Of a stretch of 7,459 bases of DNA, positions 6,627-7,459 are shown one piece after another. The stretch's first letter is position 1. The number at the start of each line of letters is the position of its first letter. This DNA is from Cyclobacteriaceae bacterium (GTDB lineage: Bacteria; Bacteroidota; Bacteroidia; Cytophagales; Cyclobacteriaceae). A program made the translations under genes and the position numbers. The stretch is taken from contig JAUUZS010000199.1 of the NCBI GenBank assembly GCA_030589835.1, forward strand, positions 1 to 7,459. The letters run 5' to 3'. Under the pieces are notes generated by a model, which was not told the origin of the DNA, searched no databases, and saw only the letters and a list, made by a program, of their open reading frames with translations.

Positions 6627-6648
6627 CCGGCGGCCAATCGACCGCCAG
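6627..6648. terminator. Intergenic hairpin between convergent genes
   Basis: GGCGG (6629-6633) pairs with CCGCC (6642-6646) around an 8-nt loop, with an outer C-G pair (6627/6648) beyond one mismatch. It is the most GC-rich spot of the 71-bp gap between the helicase and the TIM-barrel gene. Read on the minus strand the hairpin is followed by GGTTTTCTTG, so it looks better as a terminator for the 6679-7383 gene. On the plus strand the T-rich part (GATTTTATC) lies farther away. It may serve both genes. Confidence 0.5.
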
Positions 6649-6678
6649 CATACTGATTGATTTTATCATGCAAATCCT

Positions 6679-7383
6679 TTAATATTTCCCGGTATAATGA
6701 TTACGAACTTTCTCTAGTAATTTTTTAGTTGCATCGATGCCTTCGGGCTGTGACATATCCGGGCCTTCAAATTCAATACCTACATACCCTCTGTATCCGG
6801 CATCCAGAACAATTTTCATCATTTTGAAATAATCCGTATTTGTCTCATTGCCTTCAGCATCAAAATGGGTTGACTTGGCGCTTACCGCTTTGGCAAAAGG
6901 CATCATTTCCTTTACCCCTTTATACCTGTCATAGGTTTCTTGAGTAGCATAATCAATGGTAAAATTCCCAAAATCAGGCAATGTGCCAACACGTGGATGA
7001 TCGGCCTTTTTCATAACCCCCACCAGCCATTCACCGTTGCTTGAAAGACCACCATGATTTTCTACCAGCACGTTTATATTTGCTTTATCCGCATATTCAC
7101 AAAGTTTTACCAATCCATCCGCGGCAAGTTTCATCTGCTCATCATACGCACCCTGGCTTTGGGCATTCACGCGAATGGAGTGGCAGCCCAGATAGGCTGC
7201 AGCATCTACCCATTTATAATGTTTTTCGATCGCTTCTTTTCGTTTTGCAGCATCCTGATCCCCTAAGGCTCCCTCAGCATCACACATGATAATCAGGCTT
7301 TTGACACCTTCACCGTCGCAGGTTTTTTTCAGCTCTGCCAGAAATTCCTTGTTTTCCGCAATATTGAAAAAACACGTATACAC
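6679..7383 (-). CDS. Sugar phosphate isomerase/epimerase-like TIM-barrel protein, 5' part cut off by an in-frame stop
   Basis: The 234-residue open frame matches the AP_endonuc_2 / xylose-isomerase-like TIM-barrel family. The motifs are [10 protein letters not shown] (66-75), [13 protein letters not shown] (105-117), [13 protein letters not shown] (129-141), [13 protein letters not shown] (163-175) and GYVGIEFEG (199-207). E108, D137, H173 and E204 are the likely metal ligands or catalytic residues. Bacteroidota relatives usually carry a Tat or lipoprotein signal and an extra N-terminal stretch, so they are longer. Here the only available start is GTG at 7383, two codons after an in-frame TAA, and the first residues (YTCFF...EFLAELKK) already match the interior of the family. 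The frame therefore looks like the 3' part of a gene broken by a nonsense codon, lacking the first barrel strand. Such proteins are often found with Gfo/Idh/MocA oxidoreductases in sugar catabolism. Function of this fragment is doubtful. Confidence 0.8.
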   Translation of the reverse strand: MYTCFFNIAENKEFLAELKKTCDGEGVKSLIIMCDAEGALGDQDAAKRKEAIEKHYKWVDAAAYLGCHSIRVNAQSQGAYDEQMKLAADGLVKLCEYADKANINVLVENHGGLSSNGEWLVGVMKKADHPRVGTLPDFGNFTIDYATQETYDRYKGVKEMMPFAKAVSAKSTHFDAEGNETNTDYFKMMKIVLDAGYRGYVGIEFEGPDMSQPEGIDATKKLLEKVRNHYTGKY

Positions 7384-7459
7384 ATATTATATTGCACCAA
7401 AACCATGTTTTCTGTCAAATAACAGAAACTCAAGGTACGTCAGAGGAGTAACATACATC
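7384..7459 (-). pseudogene. In-frame 5' continuation of the TIM-barrel gene, separated by TAA
   Basis: Upstream of the TAA (7389-7387) the same frame stays open to the window edge and reads LTYLEFLLFDRKHGFGAI just before the stop, then YV after it. Members of this TIM-barrel group typically have an LDFP...FG-x-x-A-(I/V)-E-Y-V-N-x-FF stretch at this point. The TAA falls where the conserved glutamate is expected, so GAA to TAA would explain it by one base. I recall the family pattern from memory and did not align it. The gene start lies outside the window. Confidence 0.5.

Noticed and set aside
7041..7289. Plus-strand open frames over the TIM-barrel gene
   Set aside because: They are antisense to clear TIM-barrel motifs and have no recognisable features.
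4842..7389. A changed genetic code in which TAA is sense, to explain both interrupted frames
   Set aside because: The helicase and the TIM-barrel gene both end in TAA at sensible family lengths, so TAA works as a stop here.
1..7459. CRISPR array, tRNA/rRNA gene, insertion sequence or phage element
   Set aside because: I saw no regularly spaced repeats, no tRNA-like cloverleaf with its conserved loops, and no transposase, integrase or phage motifs.

Overview
The window looks like chromosomal DNA from a Bacteroidota bacterium, probably an environmental Cytophagales- or Sphingobacteriales-like lineage. The supporting signs are AT-rich intergenic DNA, mostly weak Shine-Dalgarno sequences, Bacteroidota-type -7 promoter elements (TAnnTTTG), and gene families typical of that phylum: a Tat-signal Gfo/Idh/MocA oxidoreductase, a FucP/GluP-like sugar symporter, a XylR-type sugar regulator and an AP_endonuc_2 TIM-barrel protein. 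The assignment rests on recognising families and was not confirmed by a search.

Left part (1-4489): a sugar-utilisation locus. A Gfo/Idh/MocA oxidoreductase on the minus strand runs off the left edge. A 320-bp divergent intergenic region separates it from a plus-strand unit of a ROK-family sugar kinase/regulator-like protein, a 12-helix MFS sugar symporter and a XylR-like regulator. In that regulator a periplasmic-binding-like sensor domain is fused to an AraC-type DNA-binding domain. Gene gaps of 45 and 18 bp suggest one transcript, which seems to end in a long inverted repeat that begins inside the last codons of the regulator. The simplest reading is uptake of a sugar by the symporter, phosphorylation by the ROK protein and sensing by the XylR-like protein, with the divergent oxidoreductase possibly acting on a related sugar. 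The substrate cannot be read from the sequence.

Middle part (4490-5260): gene-poor. It holds a small two-helix membrane protein on the minus strand. Just upstream, and overlapping its start, is a 56-codon frame interrupted by one in-frame TAA, best read as a decayed or mis-sequenced small gene. A 27-bp inverted repeat lies between this pair and the next gene.

Right part (5261-7459): a complete RhlE-like DEAD-box RNA helicase with a DEVD variant of motif II, then a hairpin, then a convergent sugar phosphate isomerase/epimerase-like TIM-barrel protein. The open frame of that last gene starts at a GTG two codons after an in-frame TAA. Homology-like sequence continues upstream of the TAA to the window edge, so the gene appears to be interrupted by a nonsense codon, or the base call is wrong.

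I found no RNA genes, CRISPR array, insertion sequence or phage genes. The least explained items are the two frames with a premature TAA, and the small membrane protein with its broken partner.
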